Below, in pieces: positions 1 to 8,578 of a stretch of DNA of 15,915 nucleotides. The stretch covers positions 1 to 15,915 of the forward strand of contig JANTQF010000532.1 of assembly GCA_032988165.1 (NCBI GenBank). Reading direction: 5' to 3'. How positions within the stretch are numbered: the first letter of the stretch is position 1; each line of letters begins with the position of its first letter. The stretch comes from Emmonsiellopsis sp. PD_33 (taxonomy: Eukaryota; Ascomycota; Eurotiomycetes; Onygenales; Ajellomycetaceae). A model generated the notes under the pieces. The model made no database searches, was not told where the DNA came from, and saw nothing but the letters and a program-made list of their open reading frames with translations. The translations under genes were made by a program, and so were the position numbers.

Positions 1-214
1 TGAGCCGCCAAGTTTAAAGGAGTTGAGAAAAAAGTAGAGGATAAAATATCATGGCATAAAAGGCAAGTAAATTAGAAAACTTATTGAAAAAAAAGAAGTG
101 AAACAAAAAAAAAGAAAAAGGAAATTGATTGGGTGGAATGGATTGGAAATTTTTTTCCCCTCTTGAATCCCTTCCCTTTCCCTTCCCTTCCTCTGTTTTT
201 GCTCACATGATGGA
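1..214. other. Intergenic edge of window, no gene seen
   Basis: AT-rich and purine-rich sequence with short A runs and a pyrimidine patch (CCCTTCC repeats around 170-195). No open frame in it resembles a protein. It ends where the left arm of the inverted-repeat element begins. Confidence 0.6.
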
Positions 215-250
215 TAATCGTGCCTTCGCTGCGGGCCTTGGCGGCCTGCA

Positions 251-295
251 GCACCTAGTTGTGGGCAGCTCTGGTGCTGCACCTCTTCTAGGTGC
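251..295. repeat. Subterminal inverted repeat, left arm
   Basis: GCACCTAG (251-258) is followed by its reverse complement CTAGGTGC (288-295), giving a small hairpin nested inside the left arm of the larger inverted repeat. The right arm has the matching pair at 789-796 and 814-821. Nested subterminal repeats of this sort are often transposase binding sites, but that role is inferred. Confidence 0.75.
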
Positions 296-788
296 GCCAC
301 AGTGAAATCATAAAAACACTGGAATCATAAAAATGAAAACAGGTACCCCTTGTATGGTATTCTCATATAAAAGATACTTAGGAACATTTTTTTAAAACAA
401 TTAATTTCTCAACCACCACATGAGATATAGAGCTCATACTTTAACAGAAGTAAGATAAATGGCTAAGGAATAACTTAGTTCTGAGAGATATTATTATTTC
501 CTTTTTATTCTTCTTTTATTTGATCTTTCCTATTTTTACACTAAAATTTCAGTATATTTTTAAGTTTACAGAGAATGAATGGATTTAAAAGGAACTTTTT
601 CATACTGCATGATTTCTTACTGGAAATTAATAACTCCTACTTAATATAAACTCTATATCTTGTGTGGTGGTTGAGAAATTAATTTTTTTAAAAAAATCAC
701 TATAAGTACCCTTTATATGAGGATGCCATACAAAAGGTACCTAGTCTCTCTTTTTATGATATCGGTGTTTTTATGATTTCGCTGTGGC

Positions 789-821
789 GCACCTAGAAGA
801 GGTGAGCCCACGACTAGGTGC
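789..821. repeat. Subterminal inverted repeat, right arm
   Basis: GCACCTAG (789-796) pairs with CTAGGTGC (814-821), mirroring the pair in the left arm. The spacing is 17 nt here and 29 nt in the left arm. The loops therefore differ while the paired bases are kept. Confidence 0.75.
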
Positions 822-854
822 TGCGGCCGCAGGTCAGCAGCGAAGGCACGATTA

Positions 855-1682
855 GATAGAGGACAAGAAGAAAGACTAAAAAAAAAAAAAAAATTGAATA
901 AGGAAAGCAGTTTTTTTAAATAAATCATCAATCAGTGATATGATATAGCTTGAACATTGACTTGAAGTTGAGCTTTGAATGGCGTTCGTTAGTGGATCCA
1001 ATCAGATAGGTAGGTTAGGATAGGTAGGTTAAAGCAATGGCGGCAGGCTGGAAATTGAAATTGAAATTGAAAAAAAAAGAAAAGGAGATGAATGGAGTAC
1101 AGTTTAGTAGTAAGTAGTAAGTAGTAGTAGGTCAGTTTAAGAAGTAACACGTCAATTGAATGAAGAAAAATTTAAAATAAGAAAACCAACATGACTGAAA
1201 TTTGGTGGGGGGGAAAAGGTTTCTTTCTCTCATGACAAATCGCAACAGTTTTTGAACAACAACAACATAAAAAAAAACAAGGGATTGATTGCAAGGGGGA
1301 GGCAAAAAGAAGCGAATTGTGTGGGGTGAAATGGACCAGGGCCAGGGAAAAAGGAGGATGAAAAAAGGCGCTCATAAGTTTTTGAAAGCAGAAATATGCC
1401 TAGCACACTATAAAAAAAAATTGGAAGCGGGAAAGGCGTAAATATCACACTCATCAAGAGGCTAAAGAGTTAGAGGTCTTAACGAATCGAAAAAAAAAAG
1501 AAAAAAACAAAAGTTTGATCCGGTTATTTTTGATACACACAAGACCCATCTTTAAAAAGCGACGCAAAACTCCTGCTGGTTGCTCTCACGAAGAAGGAAC
1601 GCTCTCACTGCTGGCGCAAGTCGTTAGTAAAGGGGGCTGTCTGTCAAGGCGCGTTGAGAAGGAAGAAAAGGGGAATAAGAAA
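855..1682. other. Intergenic stretch with simple repeats, 3' side of csx1
   Basis: No gene is seen. It holds a 15-base A run (about 879-893), two TAGGTAGGTTA-type units near 1008-1031, GAAATT repeats near 1050-1069, and AGT/AAGT repeats near 1108-1131. The part nearest 1682 must contain the 3' untranslated region of the minus-strand csx1 gene. A CCAATCA motif at 999-1005 has no evident gene downstream on the plus strand. Confidence 0.6.
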
Positions 1683-3114
1683 TCATACTTTCATTGGTGC
1701 AAAGCCACCGCCGTATTGGTGGGAAGGAGGCATACCCATGGAGGGGTACATGGGTGGGGGAGGGGCGGGACGGTAGGGGGTTCCAGCAGGGCCAGAGTTG
1801 TTCTGCGAACGGCCCCAGCTGAGTCTGACGCGGGAGTTGCCAATGGGATATCCTTGCATCTGGTTGATGGCCATCTCGGCAGCGTGGCGCTGGACGAACT
1901 GGACGAAGCCGCAGCCCTTTCCGGGAGGGATCTTGACGTAGGTGATCTCGCCGAAGCCTTGGAAGAAGGAACGCAGCTCATCCTCGGTGACGTAGCCAGA
2001 GAGTCCTCCAACGAAGACGGTGGTGTTGTTGGGGTCTGTGAATTGGTTCATTGGCTGGGGAGCCCCGTAGTATCCCATTGGCGGACCACCCATGGCAGGA
2101 GGGTACATACCAGCGGGGCCAGCTCCAGGGACACCCATTTGACCAGGCGCAGCACCAGGGCCCTTGTTCTTGGGGGTAGCGGTGGAGATACGCATGGGGC
2201 GGTTGCCACAGTAGACACCCTGCATCTCGCTCAGCGCGCGCTGCTGATCGGTCTCATCGGAGAAGCGAACGAATCCGTATCCACGCGACATGCCGCTGAT
2301 GGGGTCGGTCATGATCTTGGCGGACTTGCAGGATGGGAAGCGGCTCTGGAAGAGCGAAACCAGGACGTATTCGTTAACCTCGGGGCCGAGGTCACCAACG
2401 AAGATAGAGAATTCGGGGCCACGCTCATCACGGCTGAGAGAGAGTTGTTAGTACAGCAAAATTGGGGCTAGAAACGAGTTGAAACGTACCTGCGATCGGC
2501 CAATCCACCACCGGAAGCCCAGTTGAGCTTGAAAGGACGGGAGGTGTTGGGCATGGGAGTGCCGTTGACGGTCAGAGCCTTGGCAGCAGCGGCAGGGCTG
2601 GAGAAATCAACAAAGCAGTAGCCCGCGTTGCTTCTAGGGGGGATCAATGTCAGAGCGCGATTATTTTTTTTTCTCTTTCTTTTGGACAGCGCCAGTGGGG
2701 TAACACAAGTTGAAATGGAGCAGTGTGGTGTAAAAGTTACGTACCCAGAGAATTTGTCGCGGATCATCTTGACGTTGACCTGCTCGCCCATCTGGAACCA
2801 CAGGTTGCGGATGAAGTTCTCATCGATCCAGGGCTCAAGCTCTCCCATCCTAGTTGAAGAATCAGTTGATATTGCACGCGAGTATAGATTGCGCGACGGC
2901 TCGCAGCCACGTACCAGAGAGTAGTCTTGGCCTCGCCGCCCTGCTGGGCAGCGCCGGACGAAGGCTCACCAGCGGAGGGGCCCTGGAAGGGAGCTGGCGA
3001 CGGATCGGACTGGCCGGGCATGGCGGTGTCGGCAGCCGGGGGAGCGCCAGAGGCAGCGGCAGCAGGGTCAGCAGCGCCGTGCTGGTTCTGGAATTCGAAG
3101 TTTTGGAAAGACAT
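1683..3114 (-). CDS. csx1: Three-RRM RNA-binding protein, Csx1/Nam8/TIA-1 type
   Basis: An RNA-binding protein expected to bind U-rich or AU-rich mRNA and influence stability or splicing. Family knowledge: fission yeast Csx1 stabilises stress mRNAs and budding yeast Nam8 is a U1 snRNP protein. Four exons: 3114-2915, 2849-2745, 2633-2490 and 2433-1683. They total 1200 nt (399 aa) and all junctions are GTACGT...AG. Residues 1-63 are a low-complexity, Ala/Pro/Gln-rich leader. RRM1 (about 64-145) opens TLWMGELEPW, the usual opening of this family. RRM2 (about 159-239) has RNP2 IFVGDL and RNP1 RGYGFVRF (200-207). RRM3 (about 287-360) has VFVGGL and GCGFVQF. A Pro/Gly/Met/Tyr-rich linker precedes RRM3, and the C-terminal tail is also Pro/Gly/Tyr-rich, as in proteins that enter RNA granules. 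The ATG at 3114 is chosen because its frame splices cleanly into RRM1. Whether it is the Csx1 or the Nam8 orthologue cannot be settled from the sequence alone; the Csx1 name is the usual label in Aspergillus. Confidence 0.94.
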
Positions 3115-3180
3115 GACGAATGCGGAATTACGGATTGGAAGTTAAAGAAGATAAAATGCGACAGTCGAAGTGGTTAGAAC

Positions 3181-3292
3181 CTGCGAGTGGCGCGACGCAG
3201 CAGAGAGTTAGCCAGGCGGGTTCTTTTGCTTTTTTGTTTCTTTTTTTAGGCCAAGTAAGGGCGGAACGCGTCAGAAGGAAGACAAAACACAC
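3181..3292 (-). other. Probable 5' leader intron of csx1
   Basis: On the minus strand a GTGTGT donor (3292) follows CGCAAG. A GCTAAC branch-like site and a TCGCAG acceptor (ending 3181) come before the csx1 ATG. The 112-nt length suits a fungal intron. This is a prediction from splice signals only. Confidence 0.5.
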
Positions 3293-3460
3293 CTTGCGCC
3301 CGAATAAACCGTTGAAATGCGTAGTATTCTCCGAATACGGCCGTTGCGACTTGAACTCGTAGGGGTCGTTAAGGAGAGACAAGCGAGGAACACTTCGTTA
3401 AACAGTGCAGGATGGACAGGAAGAATACGCCACGGGTCTGCGCAGTCAGCAACACGCGCG

Positions 3461-3832
3461 GGGAATGAGGAGAGGAGGAGATGAAGCGGGAGGAGATGAA
3501 GATGGAGATGGAGAGGGAGGTGAAGGAGGCGAAGGCGAAGAAGAAGACGAGGAAGAAGATGCGACCGCAAAGAGGGAAAACGAGAATCGCGTCGAGAGGG
3601 ACAGGAAGCGACAGAAAAGAGGCGCAGAGGGCAGAACAAGAGAAGAGAAGAGCGGACAGGACAGGAAGCGCAACAGCAACAGAACGACAACAACAACAAC
3701 AAGAATGCGCAGATGAAAGAGGGCGACGAGGGTGGAGAGAGAAGAGAGAGGAGAGAAGAGAGAAGAGGAGGAAGAAGAAGAGAAGAGAGATGGTGCGGGG
3801 AGAAGCGAGGAAAAGAAAAGGCAGAACGCCAA
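3461..3832 (+). repeat. Long purine-rich (GA-rich) tract upstream of csx1
   Basis: About 370 bp in which the plus strand is overwhelmingly G and A (GAGGAG, GAAGAAGA, AGAGAGGAGA units) and the minus strand correspondingly C and T. It lies about 350 bp upstream of the csx1 start codon and so shows as CT-rich on the coding strand. CT-rich stretches are common near transcription starts of filamentous fungi; this one is unusually long. The Lys/Glu/Arg-rich frames through it are composition artefacts. Confidence 0.75.
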
Positions 3833-4096
3833 GCTCAGGCTGTGGCTAGGCTGGGAGGGAGAGAGAGGGAGAGGAATGGCAGAGAGACGGGGATACAATA
3901 TGATGACGGGATATGAAGGGACAGTGATGCAGCAACGATGAAGCCAGTCTCCGGTCTGTATCTCCATCTCACTCTGTATCTATCTCTGCAAGTCCACGGT
4001 GAATGGCTGGCTGGAGACGGGATGCACAGATGAGGCTGGAGGTGGCGGAGGCATGCGGTCATTGGCAACAGAGCGAACCTCCATCCATCGAGTATA

Positions 4097-4116
4097 GACA
4101 GACAGACAGACAGACA
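4097..4116. repeat. (GACA)5 microsatellite
   Basis: Five perfect GACA units. Confidence 0.9.
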
Positions 4117-4136
4117 AGTAGAGCAGTTACTCACCA

Positions 4137-4173
4137 AATCAATCAATCAACTAATCAATCAATCAATCAACCA
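4137..4173. repeat. (AATC)n microsatellite, interrupted
   Basis: A run of AATC/ATCA units broken once by an ACTA step and fading into CCAACT. It lies 20 bp after the GACA repeat, so the two form a compound tetranucleotide microsatellite. Confidence 0.85.
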
Positions 4174-4620
4174 ACTAAACGCTGCACAGAAACACACTGA
4201 TCCGGGCGGCCGACGGGAGACGGGGAAACGGGCTGACGAGCACGAGAAGAGAGACACGAAAAAAAAGAATTAACCGATGCCAGACTCCGCTTTTGTTCTG
4301 CCTGCTGCGTCGTATTTAATCAGCATCCAACTAAATAAATATCAAATCAAACACAACAAAGGGACAGCTACCGTGAAGCTCGAGCACGAAACGAGGAAAA
4401 AAGCTGCAAGGAACACGACGGGACGAGAAGAGGAAAAAGAAAAGAAGAAAAAGACGAGGGGAGTCCCAGCCAGATTCCCAGCCAGACTCGCCCAGCGCCA
4501 ACCACGGTTGCGGCCTCGCTTGGGTGCAAAGGGCACATCAGTTCTCTAATTACGCAGACGTCATGACTATTCCAGTTCTCTCTCTCTACTAGATACTAAT
4601 ATATACATAACTTACGCATG

Positions 4621-4647
4621 CATCCGCTGCATCCGCTGCATCCGCTG
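4621..4647. repeat. Three perfect 9-bp tandem repeats
   Basis: CATCCGCTG occurs three times in perfect tandem, followed by CCCGCG. On the minus strand the unit is CAGCGGATG. No coding context is seen for it. Confidence 0.9.
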
Positions 4648-5506
4648 CCCGCGAAGACATGCGAAGAATCCCCCGTTCTTTTCTCTCCCTCGGCTGGTAA
4701 AGGGAAGAAAAAGAAAAAGAAAGAAATCATTGTTCCAGCCCCCCAGCCAATCAGCCATCGTCGTCATCGATCTCGGCGATGTTTCTAGAAGGGCGGACAT
4801 GCACGAAATCGGGCATTTTTCTTTTCTTTTTTCTCGTCGTTTGCTTAATTTATATACATACATACCTCCATCCAAGTTTTATCGCCATATACTTCCCGGT
4901 TTTCACATAATCTCGGCCAGTCCTGGCCCCTTGCTGAAAGAAAGAACAAGGAAGAAAAAACCGTTTCCGGGGATTAAAAAGGGAAAAGGAACATAAAGAA
5001 ATGAGAATATTATACCCAGCTACTGGTTTAACATCCTTTGGCCGTTCATTATTGATGTCAACAGTAGTACTTATTTATCCGCCAAAGTTATGTACATTTT
5101 ATTATTCCCTTCCCCCCTTGACTACCGGTCTATCCAATCGGAGATATCTTCCTCCGCCTGGTGGGATTTGTTTCAGGAGAGGGGGGCGGGTATTGGTTGA
5201 TATTGGATCACAGAGTGCGTATAAACCCTGTATAGTATATTCAGGGGGGGGTAAAGAAACGGCAATCATAATGACATGGGGGGTATATATATATAAAAAC
5301 GGTTGGCTGCTATTGAAAATCAAAGGTAATATTAAATAAATATATCATTTCGCGATGGGAGTATTCGTTTCATTCATTGATTCATGAAATTCATTAATTC
5401 ATAACCCGCCCATATATCCCATCAACACCATCCCCCTCAACTATCCAAAACACTACTAAATCAAAAACTAAAACAAGAACCCCCTTCCTACCTAGTACAT
5501 ACATAC

Positions 5507-6465
5507 CTACCCATCCTGCTTCCCCAACTCATCCCCTAACAACTGTATCGTCCTCTCATAAACCCTTCCAGACTCCGTCTCCCACCTCCCCAGCTCCTCC
5601 CCAAACTCACCCCCACCCCCACCCCCACCCCCATTCCCATATCTATCCCCCCCCTCTTCATCCTCATCCTCATCCTCATCCTCATCATCCCCCTCCCCCT
5701 CCCCTGCACACTAACAATAACAACCCTCGCACTCTCCGCAATACTCTTAATCCTCACCTTCTCCGTCATCGACACAACCCCCCCACCATTATTATTACCA
5801 TTATTATTATTACCATTACTAAACCCCGCCAACGGCTCCCCCGTCTCCAAATCCTCCCCAACCAACAGCGACGCAAAGATAACATCCAGCTTCCGAATAA
5901 GCCTAAACGTCGCGCGGGCCGCGAAGGGGAAGTCCGGTAGGTATGTGCTGACGAGACCGGCGAGGGAGATGAGGTAGGGGATTTGGAGGGAGGCTGGTTC
6001 GGGTTCGTTTTGTCTTGTTAGTATATATATACATATATATAACACATCTGCACTGGAAGAATCAAAAAGGAACGAGAAGGAGAAAGGTAAAATTTCCTCA
6101 CGCGTCCCAGAAACCCACAACACATCAACGATGGCTTCTACATCCCTCGCAACCTCTTTGAAGCTCTCGTATCCACGCCCACCACCACCATCATCATCAT
6201 CATTATCATCGTCGTTTTCGTCATCGGCGAACGCGCTGCTGAATTTCTTCGCGTGTCGTCGGTTTATCGCGAGCAGGTGGCTGTCGACGAAGTTTATGAC
6301 GGCGGTTTCTTTGGCGCTGCCGGGGCGGAGGGGGTGTTTGCGCTGTTGGGGGAGGCGGGGGGTTAGGGTGGTGGTTGTCGTTGTGGTTGTTGTTGAGGAG
6401 GGCGCGGGGGATGGGGGGATGAAGCCTCCTCCTGCTGCGGAGGAGGGGTAGTTGGTCGAGGCCAT
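5507..6465 (-). CDS. Unrecognised protein with an apparent frameshift near the C-terminus
   Basis: I do not recognise the family. Exon 1 is 6465-6102. The intron (6101-5994, GTGAGG...CCAG) contains a TACTAAC branch site. Exon 2 runs from 5993. Residues 1-50 are Ser/Thr/Pro-rich with a run of nine Thr. The stretch 51-75, with KETAVINFVDSHLLAI, looks like an ordered helix. An acidic Asp/Asn/Gly block (81-97) follows. Residues 98-180 are the best-conserved-looking part: the junction reads WVSGTPSLQIPYLISL, followed by a hydrophobic, probably all-helical segment. Asn/Gly repeats (181-193) precede another helix (about 196-217). At 5707-5709 the frame appears to slip by one base. The original frame gives an improbable Arg/Met/Gly tail ending at 5536 (273 aa spliced). 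The frame one base away gives an acidic Glu/Asp stretch, Gly repeats and a sensible helix (EELGRWETESGRVYERTIQL), ending at TAG 5507-5509, or 283 aa if one base is missing. No signal peptide or membrane span is evident. The protein exists with fair certainty; its C-terminus is uncertain. Confidence 0.7.
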
Positions 6466-7487
6466 CGGGTGTGTATGTATGTATGTATGTATGGATGTTT
6501 GGAGATATTTAGCGGTAGATGTGGAAGAAAAGGTGTGACTCGTTTGGTCGTCGTTATATAGATAGTAGTAGGTAGGTAGGTAGTAGCCTGGCTAACTTTG
6601 GAATGATACTCGAATCAACTGGTAGCAGGCAGGATGACGGGACATAGTTATTAATAGTAATCTCCCCAACAGTAGGAAAAATATGAGATATCGTGACTTG
6701 TATTCAAGCAAAACAGGAGAGCCATCATCATCATCATATCCACCGAGTCAAGGCGCGGTTTGAAATATTTGGCAGATGACATAATCGTAAGTTACCTTCT
6801 TGCCAAGACAGCGACGTCATGATTTTCCCTTTTTTTCTTTCTATTTGGGAATGGGATTCAACGGTGTACCGGAATAGTTAAATTTGAGGTGGGAAAAATT
6901 TCAGTTCTTATTGCTTTGTAACGATGACAGCATGCAAAATGGGCGGAGAGTGATTTCAAAGTGTCACCTCGAATACAGAACAGAGCAGCAAAGACGTGGG
7001 ATTTATATCCAATGCCCGCTGGCGCGTCATAGTATTGATTTTCACACCAGGCCAGTTTGGTTTTTTTCTGCATACTCTGACTAGCAATCGATGAATTCCT
7101 TAAAGTACAAAGTAAGCCGTGGCGCCGGGCTATGTAAAAAAAAAAAAAAAATCCAGTCCCGATGTTTCCCATCTCAGAAACCGGCGCGCGGTGAGGTTCC
7201 GACGAGCGCCCGATAACGCGGCCTGTAGTTCTAGATTTCGGATATGGGTTGGTTGGTTCCGGCATATCGGGGGGGTATTGTAGTAACTTAATTGACCCTT
7301 CCCTGCCTCTTATCGTCTGAGGTGGTATATGTATCTGGCGAGTGGCCTGGTAGGATAGTTGGTCTAGAGATGGGCGCCGGCTACGATGATGATGCTCGGA
7401 TACTCGGAGCGAAGCGCTGGAGGCAGCCCGGGTCGTGAAATCCCACGTGGAATATCGATCGTTCTCCTAAACATCCCCAAGGCACGT
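6466..7487. other. Intergenic stretch between rrp7 and the unrecognised gene
   Basis: About 1 kb without a convincing gene. It should hold the promoter of the unrecognised gene (low-coordinate side) and the 3' end of rrp7 (high-coordinate side). It contains (GTAT)5 at 6473-6492, GTAG repeats near 6566-6585, a GACGTCA at 6813-6819 and a 14-base A run at 7137-7150. A minus-strand frame from an ATG at 7265 to 6858 is broken in sense by a poly-Phe run from the A tract and shows no domain. Confidence 0.55.
6473..6492. repeat. (GTAT)5 microsatellite next to a start codon
   Basis: Five GTAT units (ATAC on the minus strand) ending only 7 bp upstream of the start codon at 6465, so they lie in the leader of the unrecognised gene. 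Confidence 0.9.
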
Positions 7488-8578
7488 TTATTCCGGCTAT
7501 GAAAAGGAAAAAAAAGTTAGCATCCCTCCATCAACAAAACCACGCAGCAGCCAGCAGCCATAAACCGAAAAGCCAGCCCCGTCGGTCATTGAAAGACAAA
7601 AAAAAAAAAAAAACATACCCTAACCTTCCCCCTCCTCCTCCTCATCTCCTCCACCTTCCTCTTATCCTCCTCAAACCTCCTCACCAACTCCCCCTGCCTC
7701 TCCTTCCTCTTCTCCCTCATCTGGAACCGATAAAAGTCTCCCAGCCCCTTATTCCTCTCCCTCTGCCTCTCCAACAACTCCCTCAACTCCTCCTCCCTCG
7801 CCACACTATTAATCTTCGTCCCGCGCGTAACAGTCACGAACCCATCCTCATCAACCTCCTCACCACCACCACCACCGCCCCTCGCCGTCTCGCGCATCCG
7901 CGCCTCTTCAAACTGCCCAAAGAGCGTCATGTAATCGCTCACCGTCCGCAGCAGCTCGGCGCGGGATGGGTATTGGAGTTTATTATGCGTTTTGTACCTC
8001 TGGATGCCGAGAGGGGGCACGCGGCCCTCGTCCTCGACGCCCTGGCCCCAGATTAGCTTCGTCTTGCTCTTTGCGGCCTTCTTGATGGCTTTCAGGCTGG
8101 CTTCCATGCTGGGCCGGTCGACGAAGACGACGATCGCGTGCGAGCCGCTGGCGTGCAGTGGGCGGTCCCAGGTTTGGGGCAGGTTTGTTGTGTCGAGTTC
8201 GTGCTGGAGGTCTTCGGCGGTGACTCGTTTGCGCTTTTTGCTGGTGCTGTTGCTGTTGGCTGGGTCATTTTGTTGGGGTGGGGTGGTGGTGGTGGTGCTG
8301 GGGTTTTTCGCGGTTGATTCGTGGAAGTCGACTCTTTCTACGCGGCCGGATGACAATTGGGCGCTGAAGAGGTGGCGGAGGTGGGTTTCTGTGGTGGTGA
8401 TGGGGACGTTGACGATGAAGAGGGAGCGGGAGGAGTCTGGTTCGGGCACTCGGGGTTCGTGAGGGTGGATGTAGAGGTAGTGGGTTGCGGGGTTGGGGAA
8501 TGAAGGGACGGGTGGGAGTTCGATGGGGAGGACCGAGTAGCCCGATATACTGAGGGGAACGGAGGATTTGGGCGCCAT
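7488..8578 (-). CDS. rrp7: Ribosomal RNA-processing protein 7 (Rrp7)
   Basis: A nucleolar factor of the 90S pre-ribosome (small-subunit processome), in the UTP-C module with Utp22, needed for early cleavages that produce 18S rRNA. Exon 1 (8578-7619) encodes 320 residues. A GTATGT...ATAG intron (7618-7497, 122 nt, GCTAAC branch) leads to a 9-nt exon, CCG GAA TAA (7496-7488), giving a protein of 322 aa ending RRRRGKVRPE. Residues about 35-180 form the RRM-like N-terminal domain: SLFIVNVPI is its first strand and HAIVVFVDR (148-156) a later one. A long disordered Lys/Arg-containing insert (about 88-125) lies between. The C-terminal Rrp7 domain (about 200-322) has the family signatures DEDGFVTVTR (243-252) and DFYRFQMREKRKE (281-293), followed by a basic helix. 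The ATG context (CAAAATGG) is good. Without splicing the frame would end in a poly-Phe tail from the intron's T run, so the spliced end is preferred. Confidence 0.94.

Larger units (their letters stand above)
215..854. mobile_element. MITE-like element with arms of about 200-220 bp
   Basis: The two ends are reverse complements. The left arm (215-432) starts TAATCGTGCCTTCGCTGC, and the reverse complement of the right arm (854-651) starts with the same 18 bases. The match continues with small gaps and substitutions to a shared GATATAGAG at the inner ends. About 218 bp of AT-rich DNA lies between the arms, with only weak further inverted similarity. The outer match stops at a TA on both sides, which fits a TA target-site duplication as made by Tc1/mariner-type transposases; that superfamily is an inference from the ends only. 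No transposase frame is present, so the element would be non-autonomous. The outermost 80 bp of each arm are GC-rich and the inner part AT-rich. The left arm carries about 12 extra bases (near 268-281) that the right arm lacks. It could also be two inverted, truncated copies of one repeat. Confidence 0.8.
3833..5506. other. Intergenic stretch between csx1 promoter side and the next gene
   Basis: I see no convincing gene on either strand in about 1.7 kb. The left part belongs to the far upstream region of csx1. The right part (5340-5506) must carry the 3' end of the unrecognised gene. It holds several short tandem repeats (listed separately), a CCAATCA at 4746-4752, a GACGTCA at 4557-4563, C runs near 5112-5118 and a G run near 5244-5251. 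The plus-strand frame 5001-5339 starts at an ATG but shows no domain or credible composition. Confidence 0.6.

Noticed and set aside
1515..2471. 318-codon open frame on the plus strand opposite csx1
   Set aside because: It is the antisense of the last csx1 exon and extends beyond it through non-coding DNA. It shows no domain and is explained by the codon bias of the real RRM exon.
3128..3382. Possible upstream open reading frame in the csx1 leader
   Set aside because: Its first codon is TTG, not ATG, so it is not a credible eukaryotic uORF. The frame also crosses the predicted leader intron.
3405..3967. Several Lys/Arg/Glu-rich and Ser/Leu-rich frames
   Set aside because: They are products of the purine-rich tract read in different frames, with no domain or splice structure.
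5001..5339. 112-residue plus-strand frame starting at ATG
   Set aside because: AT-rich, microsatellite-containing sequence with no recognisable domain, no homologue that I know of and no splice context.
6858..7265. 135-residue minus-strand frame starting at ATG
   Set aside because: It contains a poly-Phe run from a 14-base A tract and otherwise looks random. It would need transcript evidence.
7992..8462. 156-residue plus-strand frame
   Set aside because: Antisense shadow of rrp7 exon 1.
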